Below, in pieces: positions 36,611 through 43,412 of a stretch of 43,412 bases of DNA (positions within the stretch are counted from its first letter, which is position 1; each line of letters starts with the position of its first letter). Made by a program: the position numbers and the translations under genes. Origin of the DNA: Gammaproteobacteria bacterium. GTDB taxonomy: Bacteria > Pseudomonadota > Gammaproteobacteria > Nitrococcales > Nitrococcaceae. The stretch covers positions 1 through 43,412 of the forward strand of contig JAUILK010000028.1 of the NCBI GenBank assembly GCA_030433275.1, given 5' to 3'. Under the pieces are notes generated by a model. The model ran no database searches, had not been told where the DNA came from, and worked only from the letters and a program-made list of their open reading frames with translations.

Positions 36611-36835
36611 GTGCGGCGCAAACGAAGTCGATGGCAGGTGCAACACGTGGTATTGGCTCTTTTTGTCGTCTTCCTTATCCCCTTGCTGATTGCGCTGCTC
36701 TCCTGGGCAACCAGCCTTCCGTCCTTGCATTCGGTCATGATGCTCTTGTTGGCCCTCGTGGTGGTCGTCGCGGGTGTGTTCGGCATGCTTCGCACTGGCG
36801 GCCGAGTCGAGCGAAGGTCGTTGCGCGCCCGCTGA
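36611..36835 (+). CDS. small membrane protein of unknown function
   Basis: A 74-residue protein starting at GTG 36611, chosen because a perfect AGGAGG (36599-36604) lies 6 nt upstream; an ATG at 36593 is in frame but has no ribosome-binding site. A basic N-terminus (Arg-Arg-Lys-Arg-Ser-Arg) is followed by two hydrophobic helices (about 11-30 and 36-56) and an Arg-rich tail. By the positive-inside rule both ends stay in the cytoplasm. I do not recognise a family. It is divergent from the moxR operon and convergent with the BON gene. Coding is supported mainly by the ribosome-binding site and by the helices. Confidence 0.6.
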   Translation: MRRKRSRWQVQHVVLALFVVFLIPLLIALLSWATSLPSLHSVMMLLLALVVVVAGVFGMLRTGGRVERRSLRAR

Positions 36836-36917
36836 TCACTTGGTTTCGTTGCGCCCGCCCCACCCGAACGGCTCCTCAGGGCTGTTCGCTCGGCGAGAGG
36901 CGGGTGCATGGGTCCCT

Positions 36918-37613
36918 TTAGTCGGCCACCTCGAGTCGATTCTGGACATCGTGGACTCCAGGGATGTACCAACAGTCCCAGCCAGCGATGCGTCGATTCT
37001 CTACGCTGTGGACTGAGCCGTGTAGGGATACCACGCGATCGTCTACAGCGACTTGTATTTGGATGCTATCGATCGCGGGTTCCTTTTCCAGCACCATTCG
37101 GATGGTGCTGGCGATCTCCTCGTCGCTGTCCCGTTCCGGTGGCTGGACGTGGAGACGGTTATCCACGTCGGCTGTTCCCGGTGTCCACCAACTCAAAACT
37201 TCGGCCAAACGCCGGTGGGACAAGCTGCCGATAACGCCCTCGAGCATGACCACGCCCTCGTGGGTACTGACGCGGATCCAATTCTGACTCGCAGGTGGTT
37301 GCGCGTGCGCGTCTAACACTTGCAACTCGATGAATCTCGGTTCTTGCATCAGAACGTGTGCCACGGCTTGGCGTAGCTCGTTATCCGGGCGGGGGCGCGC
37401 AACCTCGAGCCGGAGTCGATCATCGATGCCCGCGTTGCCTGCAATCCGATGGGCAGTTTGAATGGCGCGCCGTTTAGCTTCGATATCTGCTACCGTGCCT
37501 TCCAACCGCACGGCATCGCCTTGATGTACGTGGATGGGGTAACGTCGCACATTAATGGCCGGGTCATGCTCCAGGGCAGCCCGGATTTGGCTCTCGATGG
37601 AATCCCTGCTCAT
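36918..37613 (-). CDS. protein with three BON domains
   Basis: A 231-residue protein built of three BON domains (about 4-66, 75-150 and 160-231). Each ends in a Gly-x-x-(Asp/Asn)-Val-x-(Asn/Asp)-Arg-Leu-like strand; the second and third share the Trp-Trp/Trp-Tyr-x-Pro-Gly-x-x-Asp-Val-x-Asn-Arg-Leu turn. BON domains bind membranes or phospholipids and usually sit in the periplasm, as in OsmY. Here no signal peptide is seen: the protein starts at ATG 37613 (GGGAGG about 6 nt upstream) with Met-Ser-Arg-Asp-Ser-Ile-Glu-Ser-Gln. A 9-residue longer start (37640) adds no signal sequence either. It is therefore probably cytoplasmic or exported by another route. Monocistronic. Confidence 0.85.
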   Translation of the reverse strand: MSRDSIESQIRAALEHDPAINVRRYPIHVHQGDAVRLEGTVADIEAKRRAIQTAHRIAGNAGIDDRLRLEVARPRPDNELRQAVAHVLMQEPRFIELQVLDAHAQPPASQNWIRVSTHEGVVMLEGVIGSLSHRRLAEVLSWWTPGTADVDNRLHVQPPERDSDEEIASTIRMVLEKEPAIDSIQIQVAVDDRVVSLHGSVHSVENRRIAGWDCWYIPGVHDVQNRLEVAD

Positions 37614-37946
37614 TTGACCTCCCCAGCCTGGTAGCCACATCGCTTAAATAATAATGATCATTGAGCCTTGTCCTCGGTCCGTCAAGCGTGTTTTAGGTGA
37701 AGGATATGGCGAGCCATGTATAGCGGGCTGGTAGAGGACGGTGATGCAGAATCGTTTACAGAGAGGCCTGGAGAGTATAAGGGGCAACAAGGAAAGCGCA
37801 GCCCTGCGCCATCTGTTCTGGAACTAACGGGATATCCGGTTGCCTAACTTTGCTGATCGTCTGGGCGCGGCGTTTTAGGAAGCCAGATGAGGGTGGCGAG
37901 TTTGAGCTGGATAGAATGTTGATCATAACTTGTTGAAACGTATCGA
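37614..37946. other. intergenic region right of the BON gene; no gene seen
   Basis: About 330 bp with no convincing reading frame. A minus-strand frame at 37756-37968 lacks a ribosome-binding site and family signature. The left part should hold the promoter of the BON gene (AT-rich near 37645-37665). The right part leads into the plus-strand promoter described next. Confidence 0.4.
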
Positions 37947-37976
37947 TTGACATTTTCTGGAGAGGCAATCTATTAT
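37947..37976 (+). promoter_or_regulatory. near-consensus sigma70 promoter, plus strand
   Basis: TTGACA (37947-37952, perfect -35) and TATTAT (37971-37976, one mismatch from TATAAT) with an 18-bp spacer. Transcription would start near 37983 and run right into DNA with no long reading frame. It is the best sigma70 match I noticed in the window. The same place also offers a weak ribosome-binding site (GGAGAGG 37959-37965) and an ATG (37975), an alternative reading discussed in the findings. Confidence 0.55.
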
Positions 37977-37991
37977 GTTGCGCAGCAACAT
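37975..37991. repeat. inverted repeat overlapping the -10/start region (operator candidate)
   Basis: ATGTTGC (37975-37981) and GCAACAT (37985-37991) are perfect 7-bp arms around a GCA centre. It overlaps the end of the -10 element and the predicted start of the plus-strand promoter, the usual place for a repressor site. A hairpin in DNA or RNA is also possible. The binding protein is unknown; a PhaR-type PHA regulator is only a guess from location. Confidence 0.5.
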
Positions 37992-38000
37992 TTGTGAGAT

Positions 38001-38030
38001 AAAAAAAAGGGAGGCCATGAGGGGCCTCCC
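38001..38030 (-). terminator. Rho-independent terminator of the phaE-phaC transcript
   Basis: Read on the minus strand, an 8-bp GC-rich stem (GGGAGGCC with GGCCTCCC, 38009-38030, 6-nt loop) is followed by eight T (complement of 38001-38008). This is a textbook intrinsic terminator facing leftward, about 300 bp after the phaC stop and the first such signal downstream of it. Confidence 0.75.
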
Positions 38031-38173
38031 GGATAATTGTAAAGCGCTCTTCTTATTGGATTTTTGTGGTGTATTAAACTCTCAATGAGTCGGAGCGCTT
38101 TTTGATAAGTCGAACTCGGAACCCGCTCGCAAGCTGCCCTTGTATGGGTGGCCCACTGCTTCCTCCTCGATTC

Positions 38174-38200
38174 GCCCTCTCGCTAGAGAGGGCTTTTTTT
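38174..38200 (+). terminator. strong Rho-independent terminator, plus strand
   Basis: GCCCTCTC (38174-38181) and GAGAGGGC (38186-38193) form an 8-bp stem with a GCTA tetraloop, followed directly by seven T (38194-38200). The T-run exists only on the plus strand, so it ends a rightward transcript, although no rightward gene precedes it. This supports the candidate RNA from 37983. It also shields the convergent phaC gene from read-through. Confidence 0.8.
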
Positions 38201-38328
38201 AATTGCCCTCTACGCGGGAGCCACGCACAGTCAGTTTATCGGGCATTGTAGATGGCCGAGGTCGCTTGGCAAGCATTTTCGTTGTTGCGGTGCAATAATG
38301 GACTGTCTGTTCCGCTGTTACAGTGCGT

Positions 38329-39369
38329 TCAGCCGCATTGATGCAGCCATTCCACTAGGATGGGATACAGACGGCGATGAGCATGTTGGCTGATGAACAA
38401 GCCTAGGTGCCCGCCGGGCTGTTCCGCCTCGTGATAGGCGAGCGATCCGGTCAGATTTGCCAAGGCCTTTGCCGCTGCGGGTGGCACTAGGTGATCGGCC
38501 GTTGCATAAGCGTTGAACAACGGGCCGGTAAATCGGGTCGGATCCACGCTTTTGCCGCAGAGTCGCAGGTTACCCGCAACTAAGCCATTGGCTTGGTAGA
38601 AATCACGAACAAACTGAACAAAAGCAGCCCCTGCCTGGTCAGGGCTGTCGTACATCCATTGCTCGAGACGCAGGAATGCTTGTAACGCCTGTTCGTCGTC
38701 ACCTAATTCTGCCAATCGCAGATAGCGCCGATAGAGGAGTTGGAAAGGTTTTAGGCTGGTAAACAGAGTGTTGAGCCCGGTGGCAGGTACATTGCCCAAC
38801 GCTTGCGTCAGCCGCTCAATGTTGACGTGGCGGACGATCCGATAGAGCGTGTCTTGCGGGGTTTGAAAATCCACCGGGGTGGCAAGGGTGATCAGGCTGC
38901 GAACGCGTTCGCGTCGCAAGGCCGCGTAGCAGACGGCGAGTGTCCCACCCTGGCAGACGCCCAGCAGGGAAATGCGGTCGGTGTCGTGTCGGGCGACGAT
39001 GTTGTCCACCGCGCAGTCGATTTCATCCTCGATATAATCATCGAGCCGCTGAAAGCGGTCCATCGGTCCCGGGTAGCCCCAATCGAGTAAATAAACGGTA
39101 ATGCCGCCGCGCACGAGCGCCCCAATAACCGAGCGCTCGCAACTTAGATCGAGAATATAGGGGCGATTCACCAAGGAGTAGACGACCAGTAGTGGTATGC
39201 CCTCCCCGGAGCCGTAACGATAGAGCGTGGCCGTGCCTGAATGCGGTAGATCGCGCGCGGGCGTGCTGCCAGCGCTCACCGGCTGTAGCTCGCGCGCCCG
39301 GCGCAGCACCCTGGCAAGCTTGCTTTGCAGTTGGAGCGAATCGTTAGGACAGGATGTATCGTTGCTCAC
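38329..39369 (-). CDS. phaC: class III poly(R)-hydroxyalkanoic acid synthase subunit PhaC
   Basis: A 346-residue alpha/beta-hydrolase-type PHA synthase that polymerises (R)-3-hydroxyacyl-CoA into carbon-storage granules. The lipase-like box Gly-Val-Cys-Gln-Gly holds catalytic Cys139, with Asp292 (Thr-Ala-Asp-His-Leu-Val) and His321 (Gly-Gly-His-Leu-Gly). The spacing equals that of Cys149/Asp302/His331 in the Allochromatium vinosum enzyme. The short length and a phaE neighbour fix class III. It starts at GTG 39369 overlapping the phaE stop by 4 bp. A terminator for the message lies at 38001-38030. No phaA, phaB or phasin gene is adjacent. Confidence 0.93.
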   Translation of the reverse strand: MSNDTSCPNDSLQLQSKLARVLRRARELQPVSAGSTPARDLPHSGTATLYRYGSGEGIPLLVVYSLVNRPYILDLSCERSVIGALVRGGITVYLLDWGYPGPMDRFQRLDDYIEDEIDCAVDNIVARHDTDRISLLGVCQGGTLAVCYAALRRERVRSLITLATPVDFQTPQDTLYRIVRHVNIERLTQALGNVPATGLNTLFTSLKPFQLLYRRYLRLAELGDDEQALQAFLRLEQWMYDSPDQAGAAFVQFVRDFYQANGLVAGNLRLCGKSVDPTRFTGPLFNAYATADHLVPPAAAKALANLTGSLAYHEAEQPGGHLGLFISQHAHRRLYPILVEWLHQCG

Positions 39370-40208
39370 GAGCGCTTGTCCCTGTCGGGGCGAGATGTCG
39401 TCTGCGGTGGGCCGGTGGTAGTCGCGCGTAGGGCGGCGAGCTCTTTGCGCAACGCTGTGATCTCGTGTTGCAGCCGTATAGTGTCAATACGTTGCTGGCG
39501 CCTTAATCGATCGAGATGCCGCTGAGTATCTTCCACCGCGTGCCGGGTCGGTAATCCCATATACGCAAAAAGCTCATCCAGTACGGTCTGTAGAGCGAGC
39601 CGCAGGTCAGCCCAGGCGTTCAGCAAAGCGCTGATGGCTTGCGGATACGTCTCCGAGTGCAGAAACCGTTCATAGGTTCGCTCTGCCACCTCTAGCCAGT
39701 GATCGTACAGTTCACGAGTACTCCGAGTGGTCCTTTCGAGGGGGGCTCTCCTGGTTAGTTCTTGTTGATATTCGCTCAGAGTGGCCTGGTATAGCTCGCC
39801 GAGCTCCTGGGTATAACGCAAGGCGGCGGTTTGGTACCCATCGAGTGTGCGCTGCAGTGCTTCTAGGTTGGTTTGTTCTTTTTGCAGTGGGCCGATACAG
39901 GGATAGCAATGCGCTGCGAAGTGCGCGAAGGGGTGTGCGAGCCGATCTATGGAGAGCAACTGGCGAGCCAAGTCCAGCAGGACATTGACGGACTCGACCG
40001 ACCGAGCGACCTCCTCGTGCAGTTGCTCCAGTGCCTGGTTTAAATGCTCGCCCAAGGCCGTCGCCGCCTCGCCATCTCGCGCGAACGCGGCGAGCGCAGA
40101 CCAGCCTGCGGCCAACAAGATTGCCAGCGCCCCTTGTCCTTTTAGGAGATCACAAAGCAAGCCTTGAATTTCTTCCGGCCTTGAATGGTTTGCACTATCC
40201 TTTTGCAT
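39366..40208 (-). CDS. phaE: class III PHA synthase subunit PhaE
   Basis: A 280-residue partner of PhaC, needed for class III synthase activity. The conserved C-terminal part (about 165-245) includes Tyr-Asp-His-Trp-Leu-Glu-Val-Ala-Glu, Tyr-Pro-Gln-Ala-Ile-Ser-Ala-Leu-Leu-Asn-Ala-Trp, and Gly-Leu-Pro-Thr-Arg-His-Ala-Val-Glu-Asp-Thr-Gln-Arg-His-Leu-Asp; a coiled-coil-like tail follows. The N-terminal half is mostly helical and less conserved, and the protein is shorter than the usual roughly 350 residues. ATG 40208 is preferred over a GTG just before it; neither has a strong ribosome-binding site. It overlaps phaC (GTGA), so the two are made together. Confidence 0.88.
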   Translation of the reverse strand: MQKDSANHSRPEEIQGLLCDLLKGQGALAILLAAGWSALAAFARDGEAATALGEHLNQALEQLHEEVARSVESVNVLLDLARQLLSIDRLAHPFAHFAAHCYPCIGPLQKEQTNLEALQRTLDGYQTAALRYTQELGELYQATLSEYQQELTRRAPLERTTRSTRELYDHWLEVAERTYERFLHSETYPQAISALLNAWADLRLALQTVLDELFAYMGLPTRHAVEDTQRHLDRLRRQQRIDTIRLQHEITALRKELAALRATTTGPPQTTSRPDRDKRS

Positions 40209-40297
40209 CACTCGCTACTCGCCGGGTCTGCTGGGCGGATGTTCCCGGTTGGTAAATATAGGGTAACCCCTTGGGGTGAACCGGTGTGATCGGTTAC

Positions 40298-41728
40298 TCA
40301 ACGCTCTTTCGATCGCTGTTTAAGCACCGCTTGCCACTGCGTGCGTAAGGCCGTAGCGCGAGATTTCTGATATTCATCGGCTTTGTTGCTGTCGAGTACG
40401 TGTTTTATTTGATCCAAGGCGCTGGGGATATCCCCGCGTAAATAGTAGTAATGGCCCATGGCCAATTGGGCTTGCACTTGTTGATCAGCACTATCGGCCG
40501 CACGGGCCGCAAGTTGCCAGAGATTGGCATCTTCCGGGTGGTCGCCGACCACGGCCGTGGCGATACGCTGAGCTTGCTGCGCGTGCCCTTCATCCAGCAA
40601 CGTCTCTACATGGAGAACGCGCAAGGCATAGTTATCCGGGAATAACGACAACCCCTCCCGCACGGCTGCTAAAGCCTGTTCGGGTTGTTTTGCGGCGCGA
40701 CTTACTTCGGCTAGGCCAACGAAATAAGGCGCGTATTCGCCGTGCACGCGCAGCAGTTGTAGGAGAATCGTGCGAGCGCGGGCATGCTCGCCTGTACGTT
40801 GCAGAGCCAGCGCCAGCCCATATTGGGCAGCCCAGGGTTTGGCGGTGCTATGCTCAAGCTGGGCTTGAAACTCATTTACGGCATCTTCGGGTAGGCGCGC
40901 GTTGAGCACCTCCAGGCGGGCGCGCATGAGATCGTACTCTGGGCTTTCGAAAATTTTGCTGCTGGCGAGTTGATGGGCGCGCGCTTGGGCATCGGCAATG
41001 CGCCGTTCGGTGAGCGGGTGGGTGCTGAGAAAAGCCGGCGGCTCATCACGATAGCGGCTTGCCTGTAGTAAGCGGCCGAAAAATCGGGGCATTCCCTCAG
41101 GATCGAAGCGGGCCTTGATCAAGGTGTGCATTCCAACCCGATCCGCCTCGCTTTCGTCGGAGCGGGAGTAAGCAAGTTGCTGTTGGATCATGCCGGCCAT
41201 GGCCGACATGGTGGCAGCGCTGCCGGCTTGCGGGCTTTGTGTGCCCACCAGAATTCCGGCCAGTATCAGCGCGGCCATGCGCCAGCCGCTACCGCGGTCA
41301 CGGAGAATCTGCCGTGCCAAGTGTCGCTGGGTGACATGGGCGATTTCATGGGCGAGTACCGCTCCGAGTTCGCTTTCGGTCCGGGTGGCCTGTATGAGCC
41401 CGGTATTGACGCCAATATAGCCGCCCGGCATGGCAAAGGCATTGATCTGCGGGCTATTCACGACGAAGAAGTGGTAACTATAATCGGGAGCATCGCCATG
41501 GGAGGCGAGCCGCGCGCCCAAATCTTGGATATAAGCATTGATTTCGGCGTCGTCGCCGAGAGGGAGTTGGCGGCGAACTTCGCCCATCATCTGCTGGCCG
41601 ATCTGCTGTTCCTCGGTCGGCGTCATTACTTGGCTCGCTGGATCGCCGATGTCCGGCAGCGATAAATCCAAGCCTGCACGCGCGCTTAGGCAGACACAGA
41701 TAAGTAGCGGTAGGACAAGGCGTTTCAA
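40298..41728 (-). CDS. bepA: M48 family metalloprotease with TPR repeats (BepA/YfgC type)
   Basis: A 476-residue periplasmic protein with a signal peptide (about 1-18, cleavage after Ala-Arg-Ala). The zinc protease domain (about 35-270) has His127-Glu-Ile-Ala-His131 and Glu194 in Glu-Ser-Glu-Ala-Asp as third ligand; a TPR array follows (about 290-470). BepA helps assemble or degrade the LptD outer-membrane protein and other beta-barrels; the domain order and length (about 480) match. It starts at TTG 41728, which is needed to keep the signal peptide; no ATG or GTG nearby is in frame. Divergent from the AI-2E permease gene across 385 bp. Confidence 0.92.
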   Translation of the reverse strand: MKRLVLPLLICVCLSARAGLDLSLPDIGDPASQVMTPTEEQQIGQQMMGEVRRQLPLGDDAEINAYIQDLGARLASHGDAPDYSYHFFVVNSPQINAFAMPGGYIGVNTGLIQATRTESELGAVLAHEIAHVTQRHLARQILRDRGSGWRMAALILAGILVGTQSPQAGSAATMSAMAGMIQQQLAYSRSDESEADRVGMHTLIKARFDPEGMPRFFGRLLQASRYRDEPPAFLSTHPLTERRIADAQARAHQLASSKIFESPEYDLMRARLEVLNARLPEDAVNEFQAQLEHSTAKPWAAQYGLALALQRTGEHARARTILLQLLRVHGEYAPYFVGLAEVSRAAKQPEQALAAVREGLSLFPDNYALRVLHVETLLDEGHAQQAQRIATAVVGDHPEDANLWQLAARAADSADQQVQAQLAMGHYYYLRGDIPSALDQIKHVLDSNKADEYQKSRATALRTQWQAVLKQRSKER

Positions 41729-42113
41729 GGTATTCTCAGCGATGGTTCAGTTTATGAATGGCAAATGGGCTCTAGAGGCAACTTGGGTGTTTTCGTCGCT
41801 GGCCCCCGGAGGCACTGGTCGATATAGTGGCCGGTTATAGGCATTGTCTGCAATCGAACCATATGCAAGGTGCGTTTAATTACAATGCTGCCGTCGCCCT
41901 GCCAGGAGCGGTTGTTGGTTGTATACGTTATCCGGCTCCATTGTTCGGCTTCTCGCTGCCCGGTTTTCGGTAAGCCTCTTTAAACTTAATGGATTGGCCC
42001 GACCGGAATATGACTGCCTTGAGGTAGACCTGCAATCGCCTTGTCCGCTATTGATTAGCGTACAGCGGTGTGGCTAACGTTGCAGCGGTTCGGCCAAAAG
42101 CGAGCACGGCAGA
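41729..42113. other. 385-bp divergent promoter region between bepA and AI-2E permease genes
   Basis: No gene recognised on either strand, and no strong hairpin or T-run. It must hold the promoters for both divergent genes; AT-rich pieces near 41855-41890 and 41975-42000 are likely sites, but I see no clear -35/-10 pair. Confidence 0.4.
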
Positions 42114-43235
42114 ATGAATTTTATTCGTACATGGTTCGAGCGCCATCTCAATGATCCCCAAGTGGTTGCGTTGGCGTTGGTATTGCTTGGTGGGCTCGGC
42201 ATTATCCTGTTCATGGGGGATATGCTGGCACCGGTGATTGCGAGCTTGGTGATCGCCTATCTGCTCGAGGATTTGGTGCAGTCTTTGGAGTGTTATCGAG
42301 TTCCCCGCCGGGCAGGCGTCGTGGTGGTGTTTTTTCTCTTTATCGCCGTCGTGCTGCTGGTGTTTTTCGCGTTGATTCCGTTGATCAGCAGACAATTTGC
42401 TCAGTTGGTGGATAATCTGCCGGATATACTCGATCGTGGCCAAATGGTCATATTGCATCTGCCGGTGAAGTATCCGCAATTTTTCTCCGCCGATCAGGTC
42501 AAGACCCTCATGGAGGGGTTGCGCAACGAATCACTGCAGATTGGTCGCAACGTGTTGGCCTCAATTTCGTTCCAGTCCGTGGTGATGCTCTTTATGGGTG
42601 CGATTTATTTGGTGCTGGTGCCTTTCATGGTGTTCTTTTTCCTAATGGACAAGGAACAGATCCAGGCTTGGCTCAGCCGCTTCCTCCCGGTACATCGGAG
42701 TTTAATCGCCACGATTTGGTGTGAGGTGGATGCTCAGATCGGTAACTACGTGCGCGGCAAATTCTTGGAAATCGTCATCGTCGGCGTGGTGACCTATGTG
42801 ACCCTTGCCCTGCTGGGGCTGCAGTTCGCTGCCTTGTTGGCTGTGGCTACTGGTTTGTCGGTGATCATCCCATACGTGGGCGCTGCGGTCGTGACCGTGC
42901 CGATTGCGGTTATTGGCTACTTTCAATTCGGGCCAAGCTCGGAGTTCGTTTGGGTGCTGATTGCCTACGGCATTATCCAGGCGCTTGATGGCAATGTTTT
43001 GGTGCCGTTGTTGTTCTCGGAGATCGTCAAGCTGCATCCGGTGGCAATTATTATCGCCATCCTGGTCTTCGGTGGTATCTGGGGATTCTGGGGAGTGTTC
43101 TTCGCCATACCTTTGGCGACGTTGATCCGTGCCGTTATCTTGGCCTGGCCGGGATTCGCGGATGATCCCGATGCCCAGAATGGCTATGCTATTAGATCTG
43201 AACACGAAATCACCCACAAGCAAGCGCGGGGTTAG
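42114..43235 (+). CDS. AI-2E family transporter (PerM/YhhT-like permease)
   Basis: A 373-residue membrane protein with about eight helices in the AI-2E exporter-like layout. Helices lie at about 21-45 and 62-85, a soluble stretch follows (90-140), then more helices including Met-Val-Phe-Phe-Phe-Leu-Met-Asp-Lys-Glu, Gly-Lys-Phe-Leu-Glu-Ile-Val-Ile-Val-Gly and Ile-Pro-Tyr-Val-Gly-Ala, ending with Gly-Ile-Trp-Gly-Phe-Trp-Gly-Val. TqsA (YdgG) exports autoinducer-2, but most family members are uncharacterised and some are Na+/H+ antiporters, so the substrate is not fixed. ATG 42114 has a weak ribosome-binding site. Convergent with the PhoH-family gene at the right edge. Confidence 0.9.
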   Translation: MNFIRTWFERHLNDPQVVALALVLLGGLGIILFMGDMLAPVIASLVIAYLLEDLVQSLECYRVPRRAGVVVVFFLFIAVVLLVFFALIPLISRQFAQLVDNLPDILDRGQMVILHLPVKYPQFFSADQVKTLMEGLRNESLQIGRNVLASISFQSVVMLFMGAIYLVLVPFMVFFFLMDKEQIQAWLSRFLPVHRSLIATIWCEVDAQIGNYVRGKFLEIVIVGVVTYVTLALLGLQFAALLAVATGLSVIIPYVGAAVVTVPIAVIGYFQFGPSSEFVWVLIAYGIIQALDGNVLVPLLFSEIVKLHPVAIIIAILVFGGIWGFWGVFFAIPLATLIRAVILAWPGFADDPDAQNGYAIRSEHEITHKQARG

Positions 43236-43276
43236 GCGAGACTTCGGGTTCGGCGAGCAGGCAGATGCAGCTGTAC

Positions 43277-43411
43277 TTATAGCGACTCGCTGGCGAAGTC
43301 GGCGAGACGTGAGCGCTCGCCGCGTTGCAGTGTCATGTGGCCGGCGTGCGGCCAGTGCCGGAACCGGTCGACGACATAGGTCAATCCGGAGGTGGTTGCC
43401 GTCAGGTAGGG
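43277..43411 (-). CDS. PhoH family protein (PIN-PhoH/YlaK type), C-terminal fragment (cut by window edge)
   Basis: The minus-strand frame entering from the right edge is open to TAA at 43277-43279 and gives 44 residues: Ser-Gly-Leu-Thr-Tyr-Val-Val-Asp-Arg-Phe, Gly-His-Met-Thr-Leu, and a closing Gly-Glu-Arg-Ser-Arg-Leu-Ala. This is the conserved C-terminal end of PhoH-type ATPases with an N-terminal PIN domain (YlaK family), which are predicted RNA helicase/nucleases. The P-loop part lies outside the window. Convergent with the AI-2E family gene, 41 bp apart. Confidence 0.75.
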   Translation of the reverse strand, partial: PYLTATTSGLTYVVDRFRHWPHAGHMTLQRGERSRLADFASESL

Positions 43412-43412
43412 C

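Larger units (their letters stand above)
37983..38200 (+). ncRNA. candidate small RNA of about 215 nt, antisense to the phaC 3' region
   Basis: A transcript from the promoter at 37947-37976 to the terminator at 38174-38200 would be about 215 nt. It has predicted hairpins at 38009-38030 (8-bp stem), 38041-38101 (9-bp closing stem AAAGCGCTC with GAGCGCTTT, 43-nt interior) and the terminator stem, plus an unpaired CCTCCTC at about 38162-38168 that could pair with Shine-Dalgarno sequences. No long reading frame lies inside. It would be fully complementary to the untranslated 3' end of the phaEC message up to that message's own terminator. It does not match 6S, SRP, tmRNA or RNase P RNA as I know them. 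Expression is unproven. Confidence 0.4.

Noticed and set aside
37756-37968. 70-residue minus-strand frame in the BON-phaC gap
   Set aside because: TTG start without ribosome-binding site, low-complexity Ser/Pro content, no family signature.
37983-38200. Identification of the candidate RNA as CsrB/RsmZ-like or 6S RNA
   Set aside because: GGA triplets occur but not as repeated ANGGA hairpin loops, and the ends are not complementary as in 6S RNA.

Overview
The window reads as chromosomal DNA of a gammaproteobacterium, most likely a Chromatiales/Ectothiorhodospiraceae-type sulfur or halophilic lineage. The evidence is a class III (PhaC+PhaE) polyhydroxyalkanoate synthase, gammaproteobacterial housekeeping genes (gltBD, hemE, hemB, aroE, a BepA-type M48 protease), GC-rich coding DNA, and frequent GTG/TTG starts. 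This placement is an inference from gene content. No rRNA, tRNA or CRISPR was seen.

Left part (1-12.7 kb) is an accessory, partly decaying region. An IS5-family element runs in from the left edge and cuts an AAA ATPase gene that is coupled to a DUF4276 TOPRIM-like partner, a defence-like pair. Next come a LysR regulator divergent from a small operon (NADP oxidoreductase, DoxX, unknown short protein), a TDT/SLAC1-type transporter gene with an in-frame TAG at codon 41, an HdeD-like membrane protein, a frameshifted transposase remnant, a DODA-type dioxygenase, a GH15 glycosidase, a CPA2 cation/proton antiporter, a frameshifted MFS remnant and a VanZ-like protein.

Middle part (12.7-32 kb), all on the minus strand, is metabolic and envelope DNA: a fused 5-oxoprolinase/hydantoinase, an RND efflux pump (adaptor plus permease, no outer-membrane channel nearby), an HtrA-like protease, then aroE, hemB, a Nudix hydrolase overlapping hemE, and gltD/gltB. 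Haem synthesis, shikimate and glutamate synthesis genes are packed closely and probably form a few transcription units.

Right part (32-43.4 kb) holds a MoxR-DUF58-TgpA operon (AAA+ chaperone, vWA-less DUF58 protein, membrane transglutaminase), a small divergent membrane protein, a triple-BON protein, the phaE-phaC operon, a BepA/YfgC-type protease, an AI-2E/PerM family permease and the C-terminus of a PhoH-family ATPase. The 715-bp gap between the BON gene and phaC is the most intriguing non-coding stretch. It has a near-consensus sigma70 promoter on the plus strand, several hairpins and a strong plus-strand terminator (a candidate RNA of about 215 nt). It also holds an opposing terminator for the phaEC transcript, so the two RNAs would overlap in antisense.
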